NCBI GenBank assembly: GCA_963674495.2
Contig: CAXXLG010000003.1
Location: forward strand, 159,556 to 223,555
DNA length: 64,000 bases
Origin: RGIG3178 sp963674495
GTDB taxonomy: Bacteria; Bacillota; Clostridia; Christensenellales; QAND01
Reading direction: 5' to 3'
Shown in pieces: positions 1 through 7,428 of this stretch (positions within the stretch are counted from its first letter, which is position 1; each line of letters opens with the position of its first letter). The notes under the pieces were generated by a model, which searched no databases, was not told where the DNA came from, and saw only the letters and a program-made list of their open reading frames with translations. Position numbers and translations under genes: made by a program.

Positions 1-210
1 CGTACGCGCGGAACTATGGATGGAATATCCGATCTTGCCGCCTTTGCCGATTGCATGGAGAAGGCAGCGATACAAACCATCGAATCCGGCCTGATGACCG
101 GTGACCTCATTGCGCTTACCACGAATGACAATGCGAAGAGATTGAATACGCACGAATTTATTTTGGCCATACGCGACACATACGAAAGCCTTATCAAAGA
201 AGGAGCATAG
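1..210 (+). CDS. icd: NADP-type isocitrate dehydrogenase, C-terminal fragment
   Basis: Only the last 69 codons are present; the gene enters from the left edge in frame 1 and stops with TAG at 208. The visible part runs from an RTRGTMDGISDL stretch through an AFADCMEKA helix to TIESGLMTGDL. This matches the C-terminus of dimeric NADP-dependent isocitrate dehydrogenases, where the equivalent segment reads roughly LEKA..ETIE.G.MTKDL. The enzyme oxidises isocitrate to 2-oxoglutarate in the cytoplasm. The internal ATG at 16 is not a start, because the reading frame continues upstream of it. The SEC-C gene begins 4 bases later and is probably translationally coupled. The active-site half lies outside the window, so the assignment rests on the tail alone. 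Confidence 0.75.
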   Translation, partial: RTRGTMDGISDLAAFADCMEKAAIQTIESGLMTGDLIALTTNDNAKRLNTHEFILAIRDTYESLIKEGA

Positions 211-214
211 GACA

Positions 215-712
215 TTGACAGTATATGAACAATGGGAGCAGTTGATCCAGAACCAGGATGAGAGCACGTCCGAGGCTTTCAAAGTGGAATACTACGACAA
301 GGAACAGGCGGCATACCAGGTGATTTTAGCCCAGCCGGATACCGTCGTTGAGGGAACGTTCGACGAATTGGCCAAACGGTTTGATTGTACGCACGCCATA
401 TTCGCGGGATTCATGGATGGCATCAACACCAGTTTGATTGAACCGGTGGACTTACAATCCATGAAGGCCAAAATGCACATTTCACTTGGCGTGGACTTTG
501 AAGAGCTGTATATGAATATGCTCAGAGCCAAGGCGGACTGGCTGTACGGATTGTCCGAATGGGACGGTGTTTTAACCGCTGAAAAACGTGGAGATATCGC
601 CAAATTGTACCAGATGAGCAGACAGGCCAAAAGCCAAAAGATAGCCCGTAATGCGCCATGTCCGTGCGGAAGCGGTAAAAAATACAAAAAATGCTGTGGT
701 GTAAATGCATAG
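215..712 (+). CDS. SEC-C motif protein
   Basis: A 165-residue cytoplasmic protein. The first 140 residues are acidic, mostly helical and without a recognised domain. The last 20 carry the SEC-C zinc-binding signature CPCGSGKKYKKCCG, as at the C-terminus of SecA and in many small proteins, where it binds zinc and can contact SecB or ribosomes. The start is TTG at 215, chosen because AGGAG at 201-205 lies 9 bases upstream and no ATG fits. The gene begins 4 bases after icd and ends just before a strong terminator, so it shares that transcript. The family is real, but the specific role is unknown. Confidence 0.8.
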   Translation: MTVYEQWEQLIQNQDESTSEAFKVEYYDKEQAAYQVILAQPDTVVEGTFDELAKRFDCTHAIFAGFMDGINTSLIEPVDLQSMKAKMHISLGVDFEELYMNMLRAKADWLYGLSEWDGVLTAEKRGDIAKLYQMSRQAKSQKIARNAPCPCGSGKKYKKCCGVNA

Positions 713-716
713 ATTC

Positions 717-743
717 AAAAAAAGAGCCTAGGCTCTTTTTTTT
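717..743 (+). terminator. Intrinsic terminator of icd/SEC-C transcript
   Basis: An AAAAAAGAGCC stem pairs across TA with GGCTCTTTTTTTT. A-rich and T-rich flanks make it usable in both directions. It lies 5 bases after the SEC-C stop. Confidence 0.85.
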
Positions 744-797
744 GTATAACAAGGGCGTGTAACGTACACACTATAAAAAAAACCGAGGTGAACTTGT

Positions 798-1022
798 ATG
801 AAAAGAAACCTATGTTTGTTAATTGGCTTTGCGATGGTGATTGTGCTGGCGGTGGGTTGCAACACGACACCGGCTCCAACACCCAAGATGACACCAACCA
901 TGACCGACCTGGCTACACCAGACAGAGAGATTAACCCGACCATGCCTTCTTCCACAACAGCATCGCCGACCATGACTGTTATTCCAACGGAAGATAGTGT
1001 TCCAGACCTGCCTGAAACATAA
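798..1022 (+). CDS. Small Thr/Pro-rich lipoprotein
   Basis: A 74-residue secreted protein. Residues 1-21 form a lipoprotein signal (KR, then a hydrophobic core) ending in a lipobox LAVGC, with Cys21 as the likely lipidated residue. The mature part is low-complexity: T/P/M/S repeats such as PTPKMTPTMTD and no globular domain, so it is probably a surface tether or spacer. GAGGTGA 8 bases before the ATG supports the start. It stands alone between two terminator-like hairpins. The function is not recognisable, and no paralogue with the same repeat occurs in the window. Confidence 0.7.
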   Translation: MKRNLCLLIGFAMVIVLAVGCNTTPAPTPKMTPTMTDLATPDREINPTMPSSTTASPTMTVIPTEDSVPDLPET

Positions 1023-1030
1023 AGGCGCGT

Positions 1031-1060
1031 TTGATCAAAAACGCCCTTCTCCTTTATAAT
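1031..1060 (+). promoter_or_regulatory. Promoter for small membrane protein
   Basis: TTGATC (1031-1036), an 18-base spacer, then a perfect TATAAT (1055-1060), 35 bases before the ATG at 1095. The -35 element overlaps a GGCGCGTTT...AAAACGCC hairpin that may end the preceding lipoprotein transcript. Confidence 0.6.
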
Positions 1061-1094
1061 ATCCGTACGTGGATGCGGAAAGGTGGTGGCGCTT

Positions 1095-1283
1095 ATGCAT
1101 ATCCGGTGGCGCGCGGGGCAACGATGGCGTCCTTTCGTGGTGTTCCTGCTGATGGCGGGGATGTTTTGCGCCTATTTGTTGATACGATCCGTATGTGCGG
1201 ATGCACGCAATGTACTGACGATGCATACGCCGCCGGCGTACGTCACATTTGCTTCAACCAAGGGTTTTGGATCAAATGGCTGA
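1095..1283 (+). CDS. Small single-span membrane protein, unknown
   Basis: A 62-residue protein. A basic N-terminus (HIRWRAGQRWR) precedes one hydrophobic segment (PFVVFLLMAGMFCAYLLI, residues 11-28) and a short polar tail. The positive-inside rule suggests the N-terminus is cytoplasmic. AAAGGTGGTGG upstream of ATG 1095 is a fair ribosome-binding site; a GTG at 1083 is an alternative. It has its own promoter and a clear terminator, which argues that this is a real transcription unit rather than a chance frame. No family is recognised. Confidence 0.5.
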   Translation: MHIRWRAGQRWRPFVVFLLMAGMFCAYLLIRSVCADARNVLTMHTPPAYVTFASTKGFGSNG

Positions 1284-1304
1284 GCAATTACTTTCAGAAA
1301 AACA

Positions 1305-1334
1305 AAGAACCCCGCTTAAGAAGGGGTTCTTTTC
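1305..1334 (+). terminator. Intrinsic terminator
   Basis: AAGAACCCC and GGGGTTCTTTT pair across a GCTTAAGAA loop, 20 bases after the small membrane protein. Between here and the promoter at 1577 I see no gene. Confidence 0.85.
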
Positions 1335-1576
1335 GTATCGGTTGTTCACTGAACAAAACGAACGGAGGCGGTAAAAATATCGGTGTTTGATTCGACGTGT
1401 GGCGACAAAATTCCTGGGATTTTGACATAAACGCATACCCTGTGTATTGGCCTACCGTGCGAATCGATGGTATGGTATGCTCGGATAACGTGAACATTCT
1501 GATACGATTCAAGGCCGTCTATCGTACCGTACATGAGTTGGAAATGTCTTTGAAAAAGGAATCATTACATAAAACT

Positions 1577-1605
1577 TTGAAATCAAAAAAGGAATGGCGT
1601 ATAAT
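1577..1605 (+). promoter_or_regulatory. Promoter of FMN-binding protein/pdxA
   Basis: TTGAAA (1577-1582), a 17-base spacer and a perfect TATAAT (1600-1605), 33 bases before the ATG at 1639. This is a strong sigma-A-type promoter. Confidence 0.8.
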
Positions 1606-1638
1606 AGGAAAAGCATAAAGAACTTTGGAGGAGATACC

Positions 1639-2175
1639 ATGCGGTATATCGTCAATTTGGCTTCGCGCCTTTTGATCATTTGCACCGTCGCCGGATTGTG
1701 TTTGGCGGTTACGTTCGGTTTTACAAATCCCGAGATCCAGAGGCAGAAAGAGGAAGCGGAGCTTGCGGCCTTGGAATCTCTGTTTCCCGGCATCAGCACC
1801 TTTGAGGAGATACCGTTCGATGAACAGACATATGACAGGGTGACCAAGGTGGTTAAAATCATGGATGGGGACGGAGCGGTTATTGGGCTTTGCGTAGGCA
1901 TGAATGCCAAGGGATATAAGGGCGATATCCCCTTGAACGTAGGGTTTTATCCGGACGGCACGCTGAGCGGGCTACGCGTTGGCAGCAACAGTGAGACGGC
2001 AGGCCTCGGTAGCAGGGTTGCGGAGCCCGATTATTACACACAGTATGACAACAAGTCGGCGCCGCTCTCATTGGGTACGGACATCGTTGCGATATCCGGC
2101 GCCACGATCTCCAGCCGCGCTGTGCTCAAAGGTGTCAACCTTGCAGCGGAAGCGTTTGCATCGCTGGATAAATAA
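1639..2175 (+). CDS. RnfG-like FMN-binding protein
   Basis: A 178-residue protein with one N-terminal membrane anchor (residues 8-29) and an extracytoplasmic FMN-binding domain. The C-terminal part carries SETAGLGSRV and ISGATISSRAV, the RnfG/NqrC-type motif in which the Thr of SGATIS takes FMN covalently through ApbE. Full RnfG is about 190-200 residues, so this is a complete domain. No rnfA, B, C, D or E or apbE is near, so it is either an orphan subunit or part of another flavin-based electron carrier. GGAGGAG before ATG 1639 fixes the start; an earlier in-frame ATG at 1594 lies upstream of the -10 element. pdxA follows after 65 bases. Confidence 0.8.
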   Translation: MRYIVNLASRLLIICTVAGLCLAVTFGFTNPEIQRQKEEAELAALESLFPGISTFEEIPFDEQTYDRVTKVVKIMDGDGAVIGLCVGMNAKGYKGDIPLNVGFYPDGTLSGLRVGSNSETAGLGSRVAEPDYYTQYDNKSAPLSLGTDIVAISGATISSRAVLKGVNLAAEAFASLDK

Positions 2176-2240
2176 ACGAACGATGGGCAGAGCAGTTAGC
2201 GTTCTGCCTATTTTTATGAGATAAAACAGGAGGATTCATC

Positions 2241-3236
2241 ATGGACAGACCATTGATCGGCATTCCCATGGGTGACCCGGCGGGCATCGGCCCCGAAATC
2301 ACGGTAAAAGCGTTGAACGAAGCGGATATATATCAAAAGGCACGGCCCATCGTCGTCGGCGATGCCGACATGCTCAGGAGGGCGTGCTCGTTTTGCGATC
2401 TTGCACTTGGTGTGCATCCCGTTGAAAATGCTGCACAGGGTGCGTATCAAAAGGGTACGATCGATGTAATCGATTTGAAGAATATCGATGATTCATTCAA
2501 GCTCGGCGAAGTCTCAAAGGAAGCGGGCGCCGCGGCTTATGCGTACATCGAGAAGACTGTCATGATGGCGCAAAGCGGTGAAATTGACGCCATCGCTACA
2601 ACGCCCATCAATAAGGAGTCGTTTAAGGCTGCTCAGGTGCCGTACATCGGACATACTGAGGTGTTGGCTGCGTTGACAAATACGAAGGATCCCTTGACGA
2701 TGTTTGAAGTACACGGCATGCGCGTGTTCTTCCTCTCCCGCCATGTATCGCTTCGCAAGGCCTGTGATATGGTGACCAAAGAAAGGCTTGTGGATTATAT
2801 TGTGCGGTGCACCCAGGCGCTCAAACGCCTTGGGGTTAGCGAAGGCACCATGGCGGTAGCGGGACTGAATCCGCACAGCGGGGAGCACGGTCTGTTCGGC
2901 GACGAAGAGATGACGGCTGTGGCACCGGCTGTTAAGCAGGCGCGTGCACAGGGTTATGATGTGGTGGGGCCGATCAGCGCGGACTCGGTATTTCACATGG
3001 CATTGCAGGGCCGGTTCAATTCGGTGTTGTCGCTGTACCATGACCAGGGGCATATTGCGACCAAAACGCTTGATTTTGACCGTACCATCGCCATTACTAA
3101 CTCGCTTCCGTTCTTGCGCACCAGCGTGGATCACGGTACGGCGTTGGACATTGCGGGCAAGGGTATTGCGAGTGCCGTCAGCATGATCGAAGCAATCCTG
3201 CTGGCAGCGAAGTACGCGCCGGGCTTTCGGCGGTAG
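2241..3236 (+). CDS. pdxA: 4-hydroxythreonine-4-phosphate dehydrogenase family (PdxA/PdxA2)
   Basis: A 331-residue cytoplasmic enzyme of full family length. It opens with IGIPMGDPAGIGPEI and has the metal and substrate motifs TTPINKES, IGHTEVLA, GLNPHSGEHG, SADSVFHM and LYHDQGHI, ending near TSVDHGTALDIAGKG. PdxA oxidises 4-phosphohydroxy-L-threonine in DXP-dependent vitamin B6 synthesis. In Firmicutes, which usually use PdxST, close homologues (PdxA2) act on erythronate or threonate phosphates instead. No pdxJ or acid-sugar kinase lies nearby, so the substrate is open. CAGGAGG sits 10 bases before the ATG. It is likely co-transcribed with the FMN-binding gene. Confidence 0.88.
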   Translation: MDRPLIGIPMGDPAGIGPEITVKALNEADIYQKARPIVVGDADMLRRACSFCDLALGVHPVENAAQGAYQKGTIDVIDLKNIDDSFKLGEVSKEAGAAAYAYIEKTVMMAQSGEIDAIATTPINKESFKAAQVPYIGHTEVLAALTNTKDPLTMFEVHGMRVFFLSRHVSLRKACDMVTKERLVDYIVRCTQALKRLGVSEGTMAVAGLNPHSGEHGLFGDEEMTAVAPAVKQARAQGYDVVGPISADSVFHMALQGRFNSVLSLYHDQGHIATKTLDFDRTIAITNSLPFLRTSVDHGTALDIAGKGIASAVSMIEAILLAAKYAPGFRR

Positions 3237-3242
3237 AGCATA

Positions 3243-3274
3243 CAAAAAAGCCGGGCATGTGCCTGGCCTTTTTT
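3243..3274 (+). terminator. Intrinsic terminator after pdxA
   Basis: AAAAAAGCCGGGCA and TGCCTGGCCTTTTTT pair across TG, 7 bases after the pdxA stop. Confidence 0.85.
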
Positions 3275-3360
3275 GTTTTCGGACAACCCGGGTTTATCCG
3301 AAACTCTTGCTTCGCCAACTGTGCTTTGTACGACCGTCAGAGCGTTTATTGGTACCTCTA

Positions 3361-3987
3361 TTATGAGAATTCCTTGCGTCCGTAAATCCAGATGGAGATT
3401 TGCATGGATAGCAGGAAACCCAATGCCATCACAACGGGGAAACCGTAGACAAACGTTTTCAGCAGAAACTCGGGAGGTGGACCGATGGTCCCGTTTTGAA
3501 TGAGCATGGGCAGCAGCACGGCCAGTACGGCCAGGCCCATGTAGATCAGCCGCCCTTTCTCCGTCCCAAACTTGAACATGACGGGTAGGTTGACGGATAG
3601 AAGCAGCAGCGCCACGCCACTGAGCACCCAAAGCGTCATGGGCAATGCCGAGGTGATGGGTGTGTGCCTGACGACGGATATTACGATTTCAAAGGCGATA
3701 TTGATCAGCAGCGCGATACCGATGCATATCAGGCCGAACAGATATTTGGCCATCACGATGTGCTTGCGCGAGATCGGCATGGTCAGCACGTATTTTTCAA
3801 AATGCGCGCGCTCGTCGTATGCCAGCGCGGTCACCGGCATCATGGAGCTCAAGATGATGACAAAACCCTGAAAGAAGGTTGCGTCCGCGCTGAAATATGC
3901 CATTACCATGTATAAAATGGAGATGAAGAGAAAGACCCTGGCCTGCCGCTTAACGCTTAATAGATCCTTTATAATCAGTCCGTTCAT
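3361..3987 (-). CDS. ABC-2 type transporter permease
   Basis: A 208-residue membrane protein with about six hydrophobic segments. It opens MNGLIIKDLLSVKRQA and contains ALAYDERAHFEKYVLTMPISRKHIV, typical of the ABC2_membrane_5 family (single-domain permeases working with YtrB-like ATPases). Its start overlaps the ATPase stop by 4 bases, so the two are coupled. Third gene of a gntR-ATPase-permease operon transcribed leftward. The substrate is unknown; in related operons the signal is often a cell-wall antibiotic or peptide. It ends at GRKEFS without a nearby T-rich hairpin. Confidence 0.85.
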   Translation of the reverse strand: MNGLIIKDLLSVKRQARVFLFISILYMVMAYFSADATFFQGFVIILSSMMPVTALAYDERAHFEKYVLTMPISRKHIVMAKYLFGLICIGIALLINIAFEIVISVVRHTPITSALPMTLWVLSGVALLLLSVNLPVMFKFGTEKGRLIYMGLAVLAVLLPMLIQNGTIGPPPEFLLKTFVYGFPVVMALGFLLSMQISIWIYGRKEFS

Positions 3988-4829
3988 TGTCTTGCCTCCT
4001 TTGCCATATACACCATAATATCTTCAATGCTTGCGGGTTCTACGGTAAAGCTGCTAGGAATTTGATCCTTTAAAACCAAAGCTTCAACACCGAACGCGCT
4101 GTGGCGTTGCCCTTTGATCGAACATTTGTCAAGGGCTGAAAATGCTGTGGGTGAACACTTGACAATGCCGTATTTGGCGCGCAGCATATCCTTTTCCTCA
4201 CAGAACAGAAGCTTCCCCTTGTGTATGAAAGCGATGTAATCGCTGATTTTTTCAAGGTCACTTATGATGTGTGAAGACATGAACACCGAGTGGGTTTCAT
4301 CCTGAATGAATTCCAACAGCATATCCAGTATCTCGTCGCGCACGATGGGATCCAGGCCGCTGGTCGCTTCGTCCATGATCAAAAGCCGGGTGTCATGGGA
4401 TAGCGCCGCAGCGATGCTAAGCTTCATCTTCATGCCGCGCGAATACTCTTTAATGGGCTTGCCCTCGGGCAGGAAGAAATGTACGCAAAGCGCAAAAAAG
4501 CGCTGTTCATCCCAGGTTTGAAAGATGCGTTTTAAGATGCCGTTGATGGCTTGCGCGCTGAGCGCTTCGGGGAAACACGATTCGTCCAACACGACGCCCA
4601 CATGTTCCTTGACGGCGGCAAAGTCCTTGCGGTTGCTATGCTCAAGAACAAAAATTTCTCCCGTATCGGGCTCGATCAAATCCAAGATCAGGTTGATGGT
4701 GGTGCTTTTGCCCGCGCCGTTTTCACCGATAAAGCCCATGATGCACCCGGCGGGCAGACTGAAGGTTACATCCTGTAAGGCAAAATCGTCATAGCGTTTT
4801 GACAAGTTCTTGATGTTCAATGCGTTCAT
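3984..4829 (-). CDS. ABC transporter ATP-binding protein
   Basis: A 281-residue ATPase. Walker A is GENGAGKST (about residues 36-44), the signature region is EYSRGMKMKLSIA, Walker B is LLIMDEATSGLD, and an H-loop SSHI follows. The sequence up to about 215 is the nucleotide-binding domain; the last 65 residues are a family-specific tail ending in MVYMAKEARQ. It powers the membrane partner encoded immediately downstream. It starts 3 bases after the GntR stop, so all three genes form one leftward operon controlled by the palindromic operator at 5328-5352. Confidence 0.92.
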   Translation of the reverse strand: MNALNIKNLSKRYDDFALQDVTFSLPAGCIMGFIGENGAGKSTTINLILDLIEPDTGEIFVLEHSNRKDFAAVKEHVGVVLDESCFPEALSAQAINGILKRIFQTWDEQRFFALCVHFFLPEGKPIKEYSRGMKMKLSIAAALSHDTRLLIMDEATSGLDPIVRDEILDMLLEFIQDETHSVFMSSHIISDLEKISDYIAFIHKGKLLFCEEKDMLRAKYGIVKCSPTAFSALDKCSIKGQRHSAFGVEALVLKDQIPSSFTVEPASIEDIMVYMAKEARQ

Positions 4830-4832
4830 TTG

Positions 4833-5213
4833 TCATTCTCCTTGGTAGATGATGGTCAACATGCTCACAAGTTCATCCAACGACAGACCGCAAACGGCGG
4901 ACAAATCCGCGATTGTCTGCATGTGGCATTCGATATTCTTTAAGTGCTCTTCTCGTACCAACGCAAGGTTTTTTAACGCGACAAAGCTGCCTTTGCCGGG
5001 TACGGAGACGATGAAACCGTCGCGTTCCAGCTCTTCGTACGCGCGCTTGGTGGTGATCACGCTGATCCGAAGTTCCTTGGCCAACAGGCGCATGGAAGGA
5101 AGGGCGTCGCCTTCACAAAGTGCGTCAGTTAGGATCAGACGCTTGATCTGCGAGCTGATCTGATCGTAGATGGGTTGCCCGCTGCTGTTGCTGATAATGA
5201 TGTTCAGTGCCAT
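4833..5213 (-). CDS. GntR/YtrA-family transcriptional regulator
   Basis: A 126-residue regulator. The N-terminal winged helix includes GQPIYDQISSQIKRLI, DALPSMRLLAKELRISVITTKRAYEELERDGF and VPGKGSFVA; a short C-terminal helical region replaces a ligand domain, as in YtrA. ATG 5213 is taken, but AGGAG lies only 2 bases before it. A CTG at 5207 would give ideal 8-base spacing and the usual family N-terminus (xNIIISNSSGQPIY), so CTG initiation is quite possible. First gene of the operon with the ABC ATPase and permease. A perfect 25-base palindrome over its -10 region suggests autoregulation. Confidence 0.88.
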   Translation of the reverse strand: MALNIIISNSSGQPIYDQISSQIKRLILTDALCEGDALPSMRLLAKELRISVITTKRAYEELERDGFIVSVPGKGSFVALKNLALVREEHLKNIECHMQTIADLSAVCGLSLDELVSMLTIIYQGE

Positions 5214-5327
5214 CACTCCTGAAATACTGCATGATTTTGCGGATTGATCAAATTCAATCGATTCAAACGCCGCGATGTTGCGGAATGAAATATAAATGAG
5301 AGCTGTATTCACATTCCATATAGACAT

Positions 5328-5352
5328 ATTGTATATAGACAATATATACAAT
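5328..5352. promoter_or_regulatory. Palindromic GntR/YtrA operator
   Basis: A perfect inverted repeat ATTGTATATA (5328-5337), a 5-base spacer, and TATATACAAT (5343-5352). It covers the -10 region of the leftward gntR-ABC promoter, so a bound dimer would block transcription. Confidence 0.75.
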
Positions 5353-5368
5353 ATGCGCAAATTGTCAA
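5341..5368 (-). promoter_or_regulatory. Promoter of gntR-ABC operon
   Basis: On the minus strand, TTGACA (5368-5363), a 16-base spacer and TATATT (5346-5341). The -10 element lies inside the palindromic operator. The leader to the GntR start is about 120 bases. Confidence 0.75.
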
Positions 5369-5370
5369 CA

Positions 5371-5408
5371 AAAAATTTAAAAAAAGCAGCGGTATGCGCC
5401 GCTGCTTT
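5371..5408 (-). terminator. Terminator of D-serine dehydratase-like gene
   Basis: On the minus strand, AAAGCAGCGG and CCGCTGCTTT pair across a 6-base loop, followed by a T run. It lies 22 bases after the stop at 5430 and abuts the divergently read gntR promoter. Confidence 0.8.
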
Positions 5409-5429
5409 GTACAGGTTGGATAAACGCTT

Positions 5430-6500
5430 CTATACGCTTCGGCCGCGTCCGTCCACGGAAAAGATCTTTTCAACTTTGCCGTTGCGAATGCCGTATGCCG
5501 TATCGTACAGATTGACGGTGGTGCAGCAGTGACCGGGGATGAATGCGATCTGCTGACCGACTGCAAACTCATCATCGGGGTCGTCGAGGCGTCCGTGCTC
5601 CTCGTTGAGCTTGAGGGCATGGTTCTCAAAACCGACCGGTACGGGATTGCCGTTGTCCATGCCGAACACCTTGAGGCCCGCGTCGGTGAACGCGATACCG
5701 GGGTGTTTGCTCATCACGGTTGCAAGAACGTATTGTGCATTTTCAAACGGCAGGCCCAGTTTTGCGTAACGTGCGTCCATATACAGATAGGAACCGGCTT
5801 GCAGTTCGGTAAACACGTTGTTGTTGCCGGTATAGGCAAACGTTCCGGTGCCGCCACCGGATATCTCATTGACGGACAGGCCAGCATTTATCAGCGCGTC
5901 GCGGAATGCACGCACCAATTCGACAGAGGCCAAAGCTCCGTCGTGCCGAACCTGTTCTTCCGGTTTGAGCATGATGTGCGCTTCATAGGCCTGGATGCCT
6001 TCAAACACCAGATTGTCCAGCGCATCGATGGATCGGGCCAACGCTACGCCGTCATCGATGTTGCGTACACCGCAGCGGTGCGCGCCGGAATCCAGTTCCA
6101 CCAGGCAATACAACGTGGTGCCCGCCTTTTTACACGCGGCGGACAGATCCTTGGCGTTTTGCAGGGAATCCACCGCCACGCACATACGGGACCGACCGCT
6201 AAGGGCGGCCAGCCGCTGTATCTTGCTGGGCCAGACGATCTGATTGGCAATCAAGACGTTGTTGACGCCGGCATCCACCAGCGCTTCCGCTTCGCCCAGC
6301 TTGGCGCAGGTTGCGCCTTTGGCCCCGGCAGCGATTTGCATTTTGGTCAGATCGGAGACCTTTACCGTCTTGAAATGAGGGCGCAACTTGGCCTGTTTGC
6401 CCTCCAAAAAAGCCTGCATGGTTTTTATATTGCGTTCTATAGCCTCGAGGTCGATCAAAAGCGCCGGCGTCTCAAGCGGGGGCGTTGGGATGATGAGCAT
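5430..6500 (-). CDS. DSD1-family PLP enzyme (D-serine dehydratase / D-threonine aldolase-like)
   Basis: A 356-residue fold-type III PLP enzyme. The N-terminal alanine-racemase-like barrel has RPHFKTVK, whose Lys is the expected Schiff-base residue, then VELDSGAHRCGVR and EISGGGTGTF. The C-terminal domain has PGHCCTTVN; its His-x-Cys pair matches the zinc ligands of eukaryotic-type D-serine dehydratase, where aldolases tend to have His-x-Asp. This favours D-serine deamination or a related beta-elimination of a D-3-hydroxy amino acid. The start at 6500 is set by GGAGGG 6 bases upstream. It is monocistronic and divergent from the HD gene. Confidence 0.82.
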   Translation of the reverse strand: MLIIPTPPLETPALLIDLEAIERNIKTMQAFLEGKQAKLRPHFKTVKVSDLTKMQIAAGAKGATCAKLGEAEALVDAGVNNVLIANQIVWPSKIQRLAALSGRSRMCVAVDSLQNAKDLSAACKKAGTTLYCLVELDSGAHRCGVRNIDDGVALARSIDALDNLVFEGIQAYEAHIMLKPEEQVRHDGALASVELVRAFRDALINAGLSVNEISGGGTGTFAYTGNNNVFTELQAGSYLYMDARYAKLGLPFENAQYVLATVMSKHPGIAFTDAGLKVFGMDNGNPVPVGFENHALKLNEEHGRLDDPDDEFAVGQQIAFIPGHCCTTVNLYDTAYGIRNGKVEKIFSVDGRGRSV

Positions 6501-6627
6501 AGCGGTCCCTCCTAATAAGCAATTCAATTCCATTGTATCATGGGCCATCCCCCCTTTCAATGCATGCATGCTTGCGGAGGATGGCGTTACAATGATAAGA
6601 TGAAGCGAAACGAAAGGGAGTTCTGAC

Positions 6628-7212
6628 ATGCAGGAAAATTTAATCAAACAAATGGCATTTATTCGAGAAACGGACGCTATGAAAGGCATTCTGCGCGCCA
6701 ATCTAATGCTGGATGGTTCGCGTCGTGAGGACGACGCGCAGCACAGCTGGCATGCGGCACTGATGGCGCTGATCCTGGCGGATTATGCTAAGGAAGGCGT
6801 TGACGTGGATCGTGCGGTGCGCATGCTGTTGGTGCACGATCTGGTGGAGATCGATGCGGGCGATACCTATGCCTACGATGAAACTGGCTATGGGGACAAG
6901 GCGGAGCGTGAACAGAAAGCGGCTCAACGCGTGTTTGGGATCTTGCCGGAACGTCAGGGCGGTGAACTGCGTGCACTGTGGGAGGAGTTTGAGGCGTGCC
7001 AGACGCCAAGCGCAAAGTACGCCAGCGCCATCGACCGCCTGCAGCCGCTGTGGGGGAACTTCTGGATGGACGGCACGGTGTGGGAGAAAAACCGCATCAC
7101 CATGGACAAGGTACTCAATCGAAACGAGGTCACAAAGGAAGCGCTACCCGACATATGGGAAACGGTGGAAGGCATGCTGGTGGAGGCAAAAGAGCGGGGC
7201 TATCTGCGTTGA
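6628..7212 (+). CDS. HD-domain hydrolase, YfbR/HDDC2-like
   Basis: A 194-residue cytoplasmic metal-dependent phosphohydrolase. The metal ligands are visible in order: SWH (about residue 34), HDLVEIDAGD (HD about 68-69), and a downstream Asp in AIDRLQPLW. The spacing fits the HD_3 family, whose characterised members (YfbR, HDDC2) are 5'-deoxynucleotidases of about 190-200 residues. AAAGGGAG before the ATG supports the start. It is monocistronic, divergent from the D-serine dehydratase-like gene, and followed by a weak hairpin. The exact nucleotide substrate cannot be inferred. Confidence 0.82.
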   Translation: MQENLIKQMAFIRETDAMKGILRANLMLDGSRREDDAQHSWHAALMALILADYAKEGVDVDRAVRMLLVHDLVEIDAGDTYAYDETGYGDKAEREQKAAQRVFGILPERQGGELRALWEEFEACQTPSAKYASAIDRLQPLWGNFWMDGTVWEKNRITMDKVLNRNEVTKEALPDIWETVEGMLVEAKERGYLR

Positions 7213-7334
7213 TCGTATACGATACGGCGTGTAGCAAGGAATGGAATCGATTGTGCACGTTGACTGAATGCATATCATGACAGCGAAAAGCAAACGATAA
7301 TAATCGTTTCGGAAGGGGCTGCCGTCGGCCACGA

Positions 7335-7352
7335 AAAGCCGTCGGCGGCTTT
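7335..7352 (+). terminator. Possible weak terminator
   Basis: AAAGCCG and CGGCTTT pair across TCGG, followed by a short T-rich stretch. It lies about 120 bases after the HD gene and just before the next promoter. Confidence 0.4.
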
Positions 7353-7373
7353 CGTTTATCGCCCGCTTCTTCC

Positions 7374-7402
7374 TTGACAGTACTGTGTGTGTATACTACA
7401 CT
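7374..7402 (+). promoter_or_regulatory. Promoter of garR-like operon
   Basis: TTGACA (7374-7379), a 17-base spacer and TACACT (7397-7402), 27 bases before ATG 7429. The spacer ends in TATACT, which offers an alternative -10 at poor spacing. Confidence 0.7.
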
Positions 7403-7428
7403 TTGCATGTAGGAAAGGAGTGATCGGT

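Noticed and set aside
1397..1618. 73-codon plus-strand frame before the FMN-binding gene
   Set aside because: It runs through a perfect -35/-10 promoter and has no ribosome-binding site.
5529..6515. Long plus-strand open frame opposite the D-serine dehydratase-like gene
   Set aside because: It has no family resemblance or ribosome-binding site and mirrors the coding strand's composition; the minus-strand enzyme has clear catalytic motifs.
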